Part shown: positions 50,558-59,353 of the stretch, piece by piece
Layout of the letters: the number at the start of each line of letters is the position of its first letter
Numbering within the stretch: position 1 is the stretch's first letter
Origin: ZAX-1 sp046533095
Lineage (GTDB): Bacteria > Bacillota > Clostridia > Lachnospirales > Lachnospiraceae
Length of the DNA stretch: 64,000 bases
Assembly: GCA_046533095.1 (NCBI GenBank)
Contig: JAJQRA010000030.1
Span: 1-64,000 of the forward strand
Reading direction: 5' to 3'
Notes under the pieces: generated by a model
What the model was told of the DNA's origin: nothing
What the model saw: the letters and a program-made list of their open reading frames with translations, nothing else
Database searches by the model: none
Translations under genes and position numbers: made by a program

Positions 50558-51922
50558 ATGATAAATATTTGGGAAGTGCATGAAACAAATAAAATGATAG
50601 AGCACGAGAATCTTGACGTCAGGACAATTACGCTTGGCATAAGCCTTTTGGACTGCATTGATTCAAATCTTGAAGCTTTAAATCAGAAGATATACAAAAA
50701 AATCACCACGGTGGCAAAAGATTTGGTGAAAATCGGAAAAGAAATTGAACGTGACTACTGTATTCCGATTGTAAATAAGCGCATAGCAGTAACGCCGATT
50801 GCCTTAGTAGGCGCAGCTGCCTGTAGGAATAAAGAGGACTTTGTCACAATTGCAAAAACATTAGATGAGGCGGCAAGAACCGTAGGGGTCAATTTTATCG
50901 GAGGGTATTCTGCCCTCGTATCAAAAGGCATGACAGTTGCTGACGAATACTTAATCCGTTCCATCCCACAGGCCCTTGCCTGTACAGAATGTGTCTGCAG
51001 TTCAATCAACGTAGCATCTACGAAAACTGGAATCAATATGGACGCAGTGAAACTAATGGGGGAAATTATTTTAGAAACCGCAGAGCATACAAAGGAAAAT
51101 GATTCCCTAGGCTGTGCAAAACTAGTCGTTTTCTGCAATGCACCTGATGACAATCCCTTTATGGCAGGGGCTTTTCATGGTGTAACGGAAGCAGATGCGA
51201 TTATTAATGTAGGGGTTAGTGGCCCGGGTGTTGTAAGAACAGCGCTTAAATCTGCAAGAGGCGAAAATTTTGAAGTCTTATGCGAAACAATTAAAAAAAC
51301 AGCTTTTAAAATCACGCGCGTCGGACAGCTTGTTGCAAAAGAGGCAAGTAAGCGGCTAAATATCCCATTCGGCATTATTGATTTGTCCCTAGCGCCTACC
51401 CCGGCACAAGGGGATAGCGTGGCGGAAATTTTAGAAGAGATAGGGCTTGAATATGTCGGCGCACCGGGGACGACAGCAGCACTTGCCTTATTAAACGACA
51501 ATGTAAAAAAAGGCGGGGTCATGGCATCTTCTTATGTTGGTGGACTAAGCGGTGCGTTTATTCCAATCAGTGAAGATCAAGGGATGATCAATGCGGTAAG
51601 GGCAAATGCCCTAAATCTTGAAAAACTAGAGGCAATGACCTGCGTATGCTCTGTTGGACTTGACATGGTGGCCATTCCCGGAACGACAAAAGCCACCACG
51701 ATTTCTGGAATCATAGCAGATGAAATGGCAATCGGAATGATAAATCAAAAAACAACGGCAGCCCGTCTAATTCCCGTCATTGGAAAAGAAGTTGGCGATA
51801 CGGTAGAATTTGGCGGACTACTGGGCTACGCCCCCATTATGGCGGTGAACCAATACGCATGTGATGCATTTGTAAACCGGGGAGGAAGGATTCCGGCACC
51901 TATACATAGCTTTAAAAATTAA
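50558..51922 (+). CDS. UPF0210 / PFL-family (DUF711) protein
   Basis: A 454-residue protein. NMDAVKLMGEIILETAEHT, VGVSGPGVVRTAL and SLAPTPAQGDSVAEILEEIG are family signatures. A glycyl-radical-enzyme-like barrel has been noted for the family, but no activity is established. Pairing with the upstream ACT protein is conserved. The N-terminus (MINIWEVHETNKMIEHENLD) agrees with homologues, but ATG 50558 has no Shine-Dalgarno, odd for this genome. The upstream repeats may have separated it from its original leader. Confidence 0.85.
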   Translation: MINIWEVHETNKMIEHENLDVRTITLGISLLDCIDSNLEALNQKIYKKITTVAKDLVKIGKEIERDYCIPIVNKRIAVTPIALVGAAACRNKEDFVTIAKTLDEAARTVGVNFIGGYSALVSKGMTVADEYLIRSIPQALACTECVCSSINVASTKTGINMDAVKLMGEIILETAEHTKENDSLGCAKLVVFCNAPDDNPFMAGAFHGVTEADAIINVGVSGPGVVRTALKSARGENFEVLCETIKKTAFKITRVGQLVAKEASKRLNIPFGIIDLSLAPTPAQGDSVAEILEEIGLEYVGAPGTTAALALLNDNVKKGGVMASSYVGGLSGAFIPISEDQGMINAVRANALNLEKLEAMTCVCSVGLDMVAIPGTTKATTISGIIADEMAIGMINQKTTAARLIPVIGKEVGDTVEFGGLLGYAPIMAVNQYACDAFVNRGGRIPAPIHSFKN

Positions 51923-51935
51923 AAAAGACCTAAAA

Positions 51936-52101
51936 GTAGAAACAAATAGGGAATGCCGTATCGCTTAAATTGGTGAAAGCTGTTGCAAATGCTATCATGT
52001 AGAAACAAATAGGAAATGCCGTACCAGTGAAATTGATGAAAGCTGTTGCAAATGCTATCATATCAATACTTCATAAAAAAGGCTTGCTAAAAAGGAACTA
52101 A
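51936..52101 (+). pseudogene. Duplicated C-terminal remnant of a C5-methyltransferase
   Basis: Two 63-bp tandem copies (51936-51998, 51999-52061), each starting GTAGAAACAAATAGG, encode the motif X region of a cytosine methyltransferase. The second reads QIGNAVPVKLMKAVANA and continues to a stop at 52099-52101. It differs from the tails of both complete methyltransferases in the window, so it is the end of a third, deleted one. It sits directly upstream of the second restriction-modification system. Confidence 0.75.
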
Positions 52102-52169
52102 TGTTCTATAATATTAAAAGAGGTTAAAAAAAGAAACGCCACAAGTGTGCAGCGTAGGAGAAAAAACAA

Positions 52170-53174
52170 ATGGCTATTGTCAATATTGCTTCAAAAAGAG
52201 CAAATAAGAGCTATACAATGGTTTCTTTATTTGCAGGGGCAGGAGGATTAGACTTAGGATTTGAGAAGAGCGGATTTAACGTAATTTGGGCAAATGATAT
52301 AGATAAAGATGCATGTGCAACCCATAGACGATGGTCAAAAGCACAAGTGGTACAAGGAGATATTGGGAAAATTGGAATGAACAATATTCCTTCCTCGGAT
52401 ATTGTTACAGGTGGATTTCCGTGCCAAGGTTTTTCGTTGGCAGGGCCTAGAAAGCTTGACGATAAAAGGAATTCACTTTATAAACATTTTGTCAAACTAG
52501 TGGAAGATAGGCAGCCATATATATTCGTAGCAGAAAACGTGAAAGGAATTCTTACATTAGGAGAAGGCAGTATTCTAGAGGCCATTATTGAGGATTTTTC
52601 AGATAAAGGGGTAGGATATAATGTTTTCCCTACCTTAGTTAATGCAGCTGATTATGGTGTTCCGCAAGATAGGTGGCGTGTCATTATGATGGGAATCAGA
52701 AAAGATATTGGGATAAGCGAATATACGTTTCCAGAACCTTGCAGCAAAAAAGTAACGCTAAAAGAAGCCCTTCATAACATGCCGGAACCAAAAACAGCAG
52801 ATATTTGCCAAGGTGCATATTCTTCCCGCTATATGAGCCGTAATCGAAAAAGAGGGTGGGAGCAAGTGTCCTATACGATTCCTGCAATGAGCAAGCAGGT
52901 TGCACTTCACCCGTCCTCCCCTGATATGATAAAAGTTGGTGAAGATTTGTGGGAATTTGGGGAAGAAGGTGTGACCAGAAGATTAAGTTGGCAAGAAGCA
53001 GCAGTGATCCAGACTTTTCCATCGAATATGGTGTTTGAAGGCAGCTTGACAAGCAAGTATAAACAAATTGGGAATGCCGTACCAGTGAAATTGGCAGAAG
53101 TTGTTGCAAAAGACGTAAAAGGAATGCTTGATGCGTATTTTGACAACAAAATGCAGCTAAAGATGGGAAGTTGA
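52170..53174 (+). CDS. DNA (cytosine-5) methyltransferase, HaeIII-like
   Basis: A 334-residue modification enzyme. Motif I VSLFAGAGGLDLGFEKSGF (about residues 18-36), motif IV GGFPCQGFSLAG with the catalytic Cys, motif VI VAENVKGI, motif VIII QDRWRVIMMGIR and motif X GNAVPVKLAEVVA are complete. The compact size and the partner endonuclease suggest GGCC specificity, by analogy with M.HaeIII. A Shine-Dalgarno GTAGGAG lies upstream of ATG 52170. The endonuclease gene starts four bases after the stop. Confidence 0.92.
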   Translation: MAIVNIASKRANKSYTMVSLFAGAGGLDLGFEKSGFNVIWANDIDKDACATHRRWSKAQVVQGDIGKIGMNNIPSSDIVTGGFPCQGFSLAGPRKLDDKRNSLYKHFVKLVEDRQPYIFVAENVKGILTLGEGSILEAIIEDFSDKGVGYNVFPTLVNAADYGVPQDRWRVIMMGIRKDIGISEYTFPEPCSKKVTLKEALHNMPEPKTADICQGAYSSRYMSRNRKRGWEQVSYTIPAMSKQVALHPSSPDMIKVGEDLWEFGEEGVTRRLSWQEAAVIQTFPSNMVFEGSLTSKYKQIGNAVPVKLAEVVAKDVKGMLDAYFDNKMQLKMGS

Positions 53175-53177
53175 TCA

Positions 53178-54137
53178 ATGGCAGTACAAACACAACAAGG
53201 AAAAGCTTTTGAATATGCCTGCTTAAAGGCTTTATATCATGATTTAAGCGATATGCAAGAAATGGTAATTGAAGATTCAGATGCTCTTGAAACGGCAAGA
53301 AGATTTTATAAAGAACTAGATACCGTGGCAATTCATAAGATGGATAAAGGGGCGAGGGCGGCAGTAAAGATCGTAAAAAGATTAGAGCCACTGTTAGAGA
53401 ATCCAGATGACAATACACCTCTTTATCTGGCAATACAGGAAGATGCCAAGGGAAAATCCGGTGATGTTCGGGATATTGTATGCATTAGAAAACAAAATGG
53501 GTGGGAAATTGGCTTTTCGTGCAAACATAACCATACAGCGGTGAAACACTCAAGACTTTCTCAAACAATAGACTTTGGAAAGCAATGGTTTGGGAAAGCG
53601 TGTTCCCAAGCATATTTTGTGGAAATTTCACCTGTTTTTCAAAGGTTGCTTATGTACCGGATTGCCTTAAAAAAATGGGAGGGGTTAACTGACAAAGAAA
53701 ATATTGCCTATGTGCCGATATTAAGTGCATTTATGAAGGAACTGAAAAGACTAGATAAAAAATATCCCGAAGTGATTCCAGGGGAATTGGTTCAATATCT
53801 TTTAGGAAGAAATGATTTTTATAAAATTATTACAGACGAGTCAAGGAATATTACAACTATACAAGCGTATAATCTTTTTGGGACATTAAATCAAGCTTCC
53901 AAAAAAGTCAAGCCAATACAGAAGGTACATCAACTCTTACTTCCAACCAAATTTTATGATATTAGTTACAAAAAAGGTTCAAGAACTACTATTATTGTAA
54001 CATGTGATGGCGGTTGGTCTTTTTCATTTAGAATCCATAATGCAAGCAAAGCTGTTGAGCCATCATTAAAATTTGATATACAGCTAACAGGAATACCACC
54101 ACAACTGCATACACAGGTAGAACCATGGAAAAACTAA
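53178..54137 (+). CDS. Type II restriction endonuclease, HaeIII family
   Basis: A 319-residue protein resembling R.HaeIII-family endonucleases. QQGKAFEYACLKALY at the N-terminus and GDVRDIVCIRKQNGWEIGFS followed by KHNHTAVKHSRLS (about residues 95-128) form the likely catalytic region, with D...C-K in place of the common D...E-x-K. It starts four bases after the methyltransferase stop and is probably translated by coupling. GGCC cleavage is inferred from family. The gene looks intact and GGCC sites are present in the window, so an active methyltransferase would be required. Confidence 0.8.
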   Translation: MAVQTQQGKAFEYACLKALYHDLSDMQEMVIEDSDALETARRFYKELDTVAIHKMDKGARAAVKIVKRLEPLLENPDDNTPLYLAIQEDAKGKSGDVRDIVCIRKQNGWEIGFSCKHNHTAVKHSRLSQTIDFGKQWFGKACSQAYFVEISPVFQRLLMYRIALKKWEGLTDKENIAYVPILSAFMKELKRLDKKYPEVIPGELVQYLLGRNDFYKIITDESRNITTIQAYNLFGTLNQASKKVKPIQKVHQLLLPTKFYDISYKKGSRTTIIVTCDGGWSFSFRIHNASKAVEPSLKFDIQLTGIPPQLHTQVEPWKN

Positions 54138-54305
54138 AAGAAGGAATCCAGCAGCCACAAGGGAGTAATGGGCTATATCCGTAGTTTTGCGTTTGACAGA
54201 TAAGAAACCCGTAGCCACAAGGAAACATCATACTTCTAAACGGGATGATTTGATCACAAAAGGGGAAACCAACAGCTACCAGGAAACACCACATAGGAGA
54301 ATAAA
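54138..54305 (+). other. Spacer with degraded short repeats
   Basis: CAGCCACAAGGGAGTAATGG, GTAGCCACAAGGAAACATCA and CAGCTACCAGGAAACACCAC resemble the 18-bp repeats at 49841-49925, now at irregular spacing. It ends with the AGGAG ribosome binding site of the MATE gene. Confidence 0.55.
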
Positions 54306-55631
54306 ATGTTTTCAAATAAAACATTATTTAAATTAATATTGCCACTTATATTTGAACAGCTGCTTGCCATGTCGGTTGGAATTGTAGATACGGCTATGGT
54401 ATCTTCCCTTGGAGAGGCGGCTGTGTCCGGTGTTTCGCTCGTTGATATGATAAACCAGTTGATGATTAGTATTTTTGCAGCCCTTGCTACAGGCGGTGCA
54501 GTTGTTACAGCCCAGTATATTGGACATAAGGAAAACAAAAAAGCCTGCCAATCTGCAAGCCAGCTTATGCTGATAGCGGTCTGTATTTCTATTTTCATCA
54601 TGGGACTATGCCTATTGCTTCATCGACCGATACTGAAGTTGGTGTTTGGAACAATTGATGCGACTGTTATGAATAATGCGGTTATTTATTTGGTGATTTC
54701 TGCACTTTCCTATCCATTTTTAGCATTATATAATTGTGGAGCATCGCTATTTCGTGCGATGGGCAACTCTAAAATATCTTTGCAAGTTTCCATATTGATG
54801 AATATCGTGAATGTCATATTTAACTCTATTTTCATTTTTGCAATGCATATGGGTGTTGCAGGTGCGGCCTATGGCTCTTTGATTTCAAGGGCTGTTGCGG
54901 CAATCGTTATCGTTCTTATGCTACGAAGCCATAAGAACATCGTCCACTTTATAAAATTTCAATGGCCATTTTTTCAAAAAGATATGGGGAAAAAAATTTT
55001 ATATATTGGCGTACCAAATGGACTAGAAAACGGCATGTTTCAATTGGGGCGTATTTTGGTCGTTTCCATTATTTCTACTTTTGGGACAACGCAGATAGCG
55101 GCCAATGCAGTCGCGAATAATTTAGATGCGCTTGGCATCATCCCTGGAAGTGCATTGGGCCTTGCTATGATAACCGTCATTGGGCAATGTGTAGGTGCCG
55201 GAGATTATGAACAGGTCGAATACTATACGAAAAAGATATTAAAAGCAACCTATATAACAATGGCGGCAGTTGTTGGAGTAATCCTGCTGACACTGCCGTA
55301 TATCCTTCAGATTTATAGCCTTTCCGATGAAACCTTGAACCTATCCATGACGCTTGTTAGAATACACAACGGCTGTGCCATATTTTTTTGGCCGATGGCT
55401 TTTGTACTGCCGAATGCGCTAAGAGCTTCGAATGATGTTAGATTTACAATGTATGTCACTACGCTATCCATGTGTCTATTCCGGATTCTATTCAGCTTGA
55501 TTTTAGGCCGATGGCTTGGACTTGGGGCCATTGGCGTATGGATTGCAATGGTGCTCGACTGGATTTTTAGAGCGAGCCTATTTGCGTATCGTTTCCTTAG
55601 CAAGAAATGGCAGAAAATAAAATTAATATAG
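54306..55631 (+). CDS. MATE family efflux transporter
   Basis: A 441-residue, twelve-helix Na+ or H+ driven exporter of drugs or cationic metabolites. Typical segments: LPLIFEQLLAMSVGIVDTAMV (trimmed core LAMSVGIVDTAM), ATGGAVVTAQYIGHKE, NCGASLFRAMGNSK and the second-half GVPNGLENGMFQLGRI. It belongs with NorM/DinF-like bacterial proteins. TAGGAG lies seven bases before ATG 54306. The final codons are tandemly repeated downstream. The substrate is unknown. Confidence 0.92.
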   Translation: MFSNKTLFKLILPLIFEQLLAMSVGIVDTAMVSSLGEAAVSGVSLVDMINQLMISIFAALATGGAVVTAQYIGHKENKKACQSASQLMLIAVCISIFIMGLCLLLHRPILKLVFGTIDATVMNNAVIYLVISALSYPFLALYNCGASLFRAMGNSKISLQVSILMNIVNVIFNSIFIFAMHMGVAGAAYGSLISRAVAAIVIVLMLRSHKNIVHFIKFQWPFFQKDMGKKILYIGVPNGLENGMFQLGRILVVSIISTFGTTQIAANAVANNLDALGIIPGSALGLAMITVIGQCVGAGDYEQVEYYTKKILKATYITMAAVVGVILLTLPYILQIYSLSDETLNLSMTLVRIHNGCAIFFWPMAFVLPNALRASNDVRFTMYVTTLSMCLFRILFSLILGRWLGLGAIGVWIAMVLDWIFRASLFAYRFLSKKWQKIKLI

Positions 55632-55750
55632 ACTTTTTGATATTTTTATGCAAGAAATGGCAGAAAATAAAATTAAGATAGGCTTTTTGATATTTTTATG
55701 TAAGAAATGGCAGAAAATAAAATTAATATGGACTTTTGGATGCTTTTATG
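55601..55750 (+). repeat. Three 50-bp tandem copies of the MATE gene 3' end
   Basis: CAAGAAATGGCAGAAAATAA begins at 55601 (coding) and is repeated at 55651 and 55701 (first base T in the last), each followed by AATTAAKATRGRCTTTT and a TATTTTTATG-like end. The period is exactly 50. The first copy contains the true stop codon at 55629-55631. Confidence 0.9.
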
Positions 55751-55804
55751 TCAGAATTAGTAAATAGTGATCATGGCTTTTTGATGTTTGTAAAATGAAA
55801 GGAA

Positions 55805-55979
55805 TTGTGTATCCGGATAAAATATGGTATACTATATAGATATGTAATGCTAAGCTGAAAATTGCCCTTTCAACAACATCTTGATTCATGACGATAGATT
55901 GTGCACAATTTGTTGTAGGTGTATCCGCGAAAGAGGATAGATGTAAGTTGTGCACAAAAGACCTGTGGAGGTGAATTGC
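55805..55979 (+). promoter_or_regulatory. Promoter and leader with twin TTGTGCACAA palindromes
   Basis: TTGTGT (55805-55810), 17 bases, TATACT (55828-55833). The leader of about 140 bases contains the palindrome TTGTGCACAA near 55899 and again near 55949, 50 bases apart. The second ends 17 bases before GGAGGT (55967-55972). They look like paired operator sites. Confidence 0.5.
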
Positions 55980-57608
55980 TTGAGCAATCGAGAAGATTAT
56001 TTAGATAATTTATTAAGGACCGTTACCGACGGTTCGGCTAAGCAACAAAAGGCTTTGAAAACAGATGATGAGTTTCTGGACGATTTTGAAAAAGAGATGG
56101 AAGACATGGATACAACCTCTTTTTTGGATGACTTTGAGCAGGGACTGGATGGACTTGATTCGAAAAAAACGGTAGAAGATGCAGATAATATGGTAGTGGA
56201 CACCATGCGTGGGGAATCGTTTGGCGGAATCGAAGAAGACGAAGATCTGGAAACAGAGCCAAAAGCAGAGGATGATATCCAATTAGAAGAACTAGAAACG
56301 ATGCTAAAAGCTGCCATGGAAGCGGATGTGCCGGATGAAGAGCCGGAAATGGAAGTAGATACTCTGTCGGATATGGATTTAGATATGTTGCCGGAAGAGG
56401 ATTCTACGATGAATAATGGCAGTTCTAAGACGAATACACAAAAAAATGACATGCTATCCCTAGATGATATGGATTTAGATGACATGCATATAGATGAATT
56501 GTCTGAAAACGACAAAGATATTTTGGATATCTTAACCGATATGGAACATGAGGGGTTAGAAGACCTTTCCGATATGCTAAAGGCAAATGGAAAAGCCGCA
56601 GATGATGTAAAAGATGCGACTTTAGAAGAAGGGAAAAAGGGCAGGAAAGGAAAAAAAGAGAAGAAACCAAAGAAGGAAAAGCTTCCCAAAGGTGAAAAGC
56701 CTCCAAAAGGTGAAAAAGCCCCAAAAGCGAAAAAGCCTCCAAAAGAGAAAAAACCGAAAAGGGAAGAAGGGGAAAAGGGTCCTTTTGGAAAAGCTTTGCA
56801 AAAGGTAGCCCTAATCGTATTTGGGGAAGATGATGAGATTGCCGAGATTCCCCTTCCAGACGATCTGGATATAGAAAATATGTCTGAGGAAGATATCCTG
56901 GCATGGAAAAAACAGGAAAAAGCGAGGCTAGACCAAGAAGAAGCAGAGCTCAAAAAAGCAAAGAAAGAAGAAAAAGCCCAACAGAAAAAAGAAAAGAAAG
57001 ATCTAAAGGCACAGACAAAGAAAGCAAAACCGCCGAAACCACCAAAGCCACCAAAGGAAAAAAAGCCAAAAGAGGTAGATACCTCTCCGCCACTGCCAAA
57101 AGGTCCCCTTGTTCTTATTTTGCTTATGGGAGCTTCTATTATTGTTTTGGTGCTTCTATCAAGCCAATTTGTAGGATATACAGTCAGCGTTAGTCAAGCT
57201 GAAAGTGCATATGCTGAAGGAGATTACGTAGAGGCTTATAAAATCCTTTATGGAACGAAAATAAAAGAAGTAGATCAATCATTATATGATAAGGCGTATT
57301 TAAATGCACTGATGCAAAGGGAATGGCAGGCTTATCAAGTATATAACAAACAGAAACAATATCCGGAGGCTTTAAATGCACTCGTTTGCGGAACGGGCAG
57401 ATATAACAAGAATTATGAAGCGGCACAAATGGCAGGGGTGGAGGCAGAGTATGATAAGATGTTAAAATCAATCAGCAAGCAGCTATCAAAGAAATTCAAA
57501 TTATCTGTCGAAGATGCACAGAAACTATATGATATAGGAGAGAAAAAAGAGTATACGCAAAAACTCTACGAGGTGCTTCATAGCGTAGGGCTAGCTCAAA
57601 ATGAATAA
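55980..57608 (+). CDS. Membrane protein with acidic N-terminus, Lys/Pro-rich linker and TPR-like exterior domain
   Basis: A 542-residue protein of unknown function. Residues 1-220 are strongly acidic with repeated DDFE and DMDLDDM patterns. About 225-370 are Lys/Pro-rich (KPPKGEKAPKAKKPPKEK), with a Glu/Lys coiled-coil-like part. One membrane helix (LVLILLMGASIIVLVLLSS, about residues 377-395) follows. The C-terminal 150 residues are helical and TPR-like (AYAEGDYVEAYKILYG). The start is TTG 55980 (LSNREDYLDNLL) because GGAGGT stands seven bases ahead; the longer GTG 55950 frame runs through that site. It could be a membrane scaffold with a flexible intracellular arm. Confidence 0.75.
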   Translation: MSNREDYLDNLLRTVTDGSAKQQKALKTDDEFLDDFEKEMEDMDTTSFLDDFEQGLDGLDSKKTVEDADNMVVDTMRGESFGGIEEDEDLETEPKAEDDIQLEELETMLKAAMEADVPDEEPEMEVDTLSDMDLDMLPEEDSTMNNGSSKTNTQKNDMLSLDDMDLDDMHIDELSENDKDILDILTDMEHEGLEDLSDMLKANGKAADDVKDATLEEGKKGRKGKKEKKPKKEKLPKGEKPPKGEKAPKAKKPPKEKKPKREEGEKGPFGKALQKVALIVFGEDDEIAEIPLPDDLDIENMSEEDILAWKKQEKARLDQEEAELKKAKKEEKAQQKKEKKDLKAQTKKAKPPKPPKPPKEKKPKEVDTSPPLPKGPLVLILLMGASIIVLVLLSSQFVGYTVSVSQAESAYAEGDYVEAYKILYGTKIKEVDQSLYDKAYLNALMQREWQAYQVYNKQKQYPEALNALVCGTGRYNKNYEAAQMAGVEAEYDKMLKSISKQLSKKFKLSVEDAQKLYDIGEKKEYTQKLYEVLHSVGLAQNE

Positions 57609-57816
57609 TGCGAGGCTTTGTACAGCAACCTTTACCGCACCTTGCATTTCGAACAAATGTACGTATATGTCGGTATTTACCTAATCATTGACATGCCGGT
57701 GTACCGGTTCGTTCAAGCGTTTGCGCATACAGTAATGAATTCTAATGGTTCAACTACAAATAATACCGATGCACCGGTTCGTGCGAGTGTTCGCTCACGG
57801 TAGAAATGAGGAAAAT
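57609..57816 (+). other. Spacer with imperfect repeats before hisH
   Basis: ACCGGTTCGTTCAAGCGTTTGCGC (first 20: ACCGGTTCGTTCAAGCGTTT) near 57702 and ACCGGTTCGTGCGAGTGTTC near 57772 are diverged copies about 70 bases apart. AATGATTGACATGCCG and similar motifs also recur. No gene is seen. Confidence 0.45.
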
Positions 57817-58443
57817 ATGATAGCGATCATTGATTATGACGCGGGCAATTTAATGAGTGTGCAAAAAGCACTCGATTATATGAATGAGGTCAGCATCATC
57901 ACTCGGAATCCGAAGGAAATACTCTTGGCAGATAAAATTATTTTGCCGGGGGTTGGAGCTTTCGGTGATGCGATGGAGAACCTAAAGAAATTTGAAATGG
58001 ACAAAGTCATAAAAGAGGCCGTAAGCAGACAAATCCCACTGCTTGGAATTTGTCTGGGCTTACAGCTGCTATTTGCTGGCAGTGAAGAAAACGGTGGCGT
58101 AGAGGGGCTAAACCTGTTGCCCGGGGCAATCATAAAATTCCCCCAAATAGCCGAACTTAAAATTCCCCATATGGGTTGGAACTCCTTAAAATTAAAAGGA
58201 ACTGGAAGGCTTTTTACAGATTTGCCCGATGATTCGTTTGTATATTTTGTACATTCCTATTATCTAAAAGCAGAAGACCCTGCAATTGTAAAAGCACTTA
58301 CAGACTACGGTGTGCCTTTCCATGCATCCGTAGAATATGGGAATCTGTTTGGCTGTCAATTCCATCCGGAGAAAAGCAGTGATACAGGCCTTCATATTTT
58401 AAAAAATTTTGCGAAAATGGGAAATAAAAATACATGTTCATGA
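57817..58443 (+). CDS. hisH: Imidazole glycerol phosphate synthase subunit HisH
   Basis: A 208-residue glutamine amidotransferase that feeds ammonia to HisF in histidine synthesis. IAIIDYDAGNLMSV opens the class I fold. The nucleophile Cys is in LGICLGLQLLF (about residue 80), with His and Glu of the triad in GCQFHPEKS near the C-terminus. ATG 57817 has GAGGA just upstream and gives the family's usual N-terminus; the longer frame from 57745 adds repeat sequence. hisF follows after about 110 bases. The rest of the his operon is not in the window. Confidence 0.93.
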   Translation: MIAIIDYDAGNLMSVQKALDYMNEVSIITRNPKEILLADKIILPGVGAFGDAMENLKKFEMDKVIKEAVSRQIPLLGICLGLQLLFAGSEENGGVEGLNLLPGAIIKFPQIAELKIPHMGWNSLKLKGTGRLFTDLPDDSFVYFVHSYYLKAEDPAIVKALTDYGVPFHASVEYGNLFGCQFHPEKSSDTGLHILKNFAKMGNKNTCS

Positions 58444-58557
58444 CCATAGGATTTAGGTGCATACTATAACAAAGGATGCGTCCATGACAATAAGATTTGC
58501 ATATGTGCTATGCGTTTTAAGTGCATATGGATCGTACGCAGATGGGAGTTAATCGAA

Positions 58558-59319
58558 ATGCTAACCAAACGAATCATACCATGTTTAGATGTACATAATG
58601 GACGTGTGGTAAAGGGTGTTAATTTCGTGAATTTAAGAGATGCAGGAAATCCGGTAGAGGTAGGTAGCGCTTACGATAAAGCGGGGGCTGACGAACTGGT
58701 ATTTTTAGATATTACAGCTTCTAGCGATGCAAGGAATACGGTTGTTGATATGGTGCGGAAAGTAGCACAGACAGTCTTTATCCCATTTACTGTTGGAGGC
58801 GGCATCCGTAGTGTAGAGGACTTTAAAATACTGCTTCGAGAGGGTGCGGATAAAATATCCATTAATTCTTCTGCCATTGAGCATCCGATGCTTATTAGCG
58901 AGGCGGCTGAAAAATTTGGTAGCCAATGTGTGGTTGTAGCAATTGATGCGAAGAGGAGTGCGGACGGCAATCGCTTTCATGTATATAAAAATGGAGGAAG
59001 GATCAATACCGGCCTAGATGCAGTAGAATGGGCGATGAAAGCAAACCGCCTGGGGGCCGGAGAAATTTTGCTGACAAGTATGGACTGCGATGGTACAAAA
59101 GCAGGCTATGACATTGCCTTGACAAAGACAATCGCAGAAAATGTTTCCATACCGGTTATTGCTAGCGGAGGGGCAGGCACAAAAGAACATTTTTACGATG
59201 TACTTACCGAAGGGAAGGCAGATGCGGCATTAGCGGCATCATTATTCCACTATAAAGAACTGGAAATTAAGGATTTGAAAGAATATTTGGAGGCGCGGAA
59301 AGTTCCGGTAAGGAAGTAA
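58558..59319 (+). CDS. hisF: Imidazole glycerol phosphate synthase subunit HisF
   Basis: A 253-residue (beta/alpha)8-barrel cyclase that turns PRFAR and ammonia from HisH into imidazole glycerol phosphate and AICAR. TKRIIPCLDVHNGRVVKGVN carries the first catalytic Asp, VGGGIRSVEDFK the first phosphate site, and TSMDCDGTKAGYD the second Asp. ASGGAGTKEHF completes the second phosphate site. ATG 58558 is chosen to match the family. GGGAG lies upstream at somewhat long spacing. Repeated motifs (TTTAAGTGCATATGG, TTTAGGTGCATACTA) fill the gap after hisH. Confidence 0.94.
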   Translation: MLTKRIIPCLDVHNGRVVKGVNFVNLRDAGNPVEVGSAYDKAGADELVFLDITASSDARNTVVDMVRKVAQTVFIPFTVGGGIRSVEDFKILLREGADKISINSSAIEHPMLISEAAEKFGSQCVVVAIDAKRSADGNRFHVYKNGGRINTGLDAVEWAMKANRLGAGEILLTSMDCDGTKAGYDIALTKTIAENVSIPVIASGGAGTKEHFYDVLTEGKADAALAASLFHYKELEIKDLKEYLEARKVPVRK

Positions 59320-59353
59320 TGCCACACCAAGTGTTCCATGTGAGGGAAACGTA

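Noticed and set aside
55997..56953. 318-codon minus-strand frame opposite the acidic/Lys-rich gene
   Set aside because: Ser/Phe-rich composition is the expected antisense shadow of Glu/Lys codons; no ribosome binding site.
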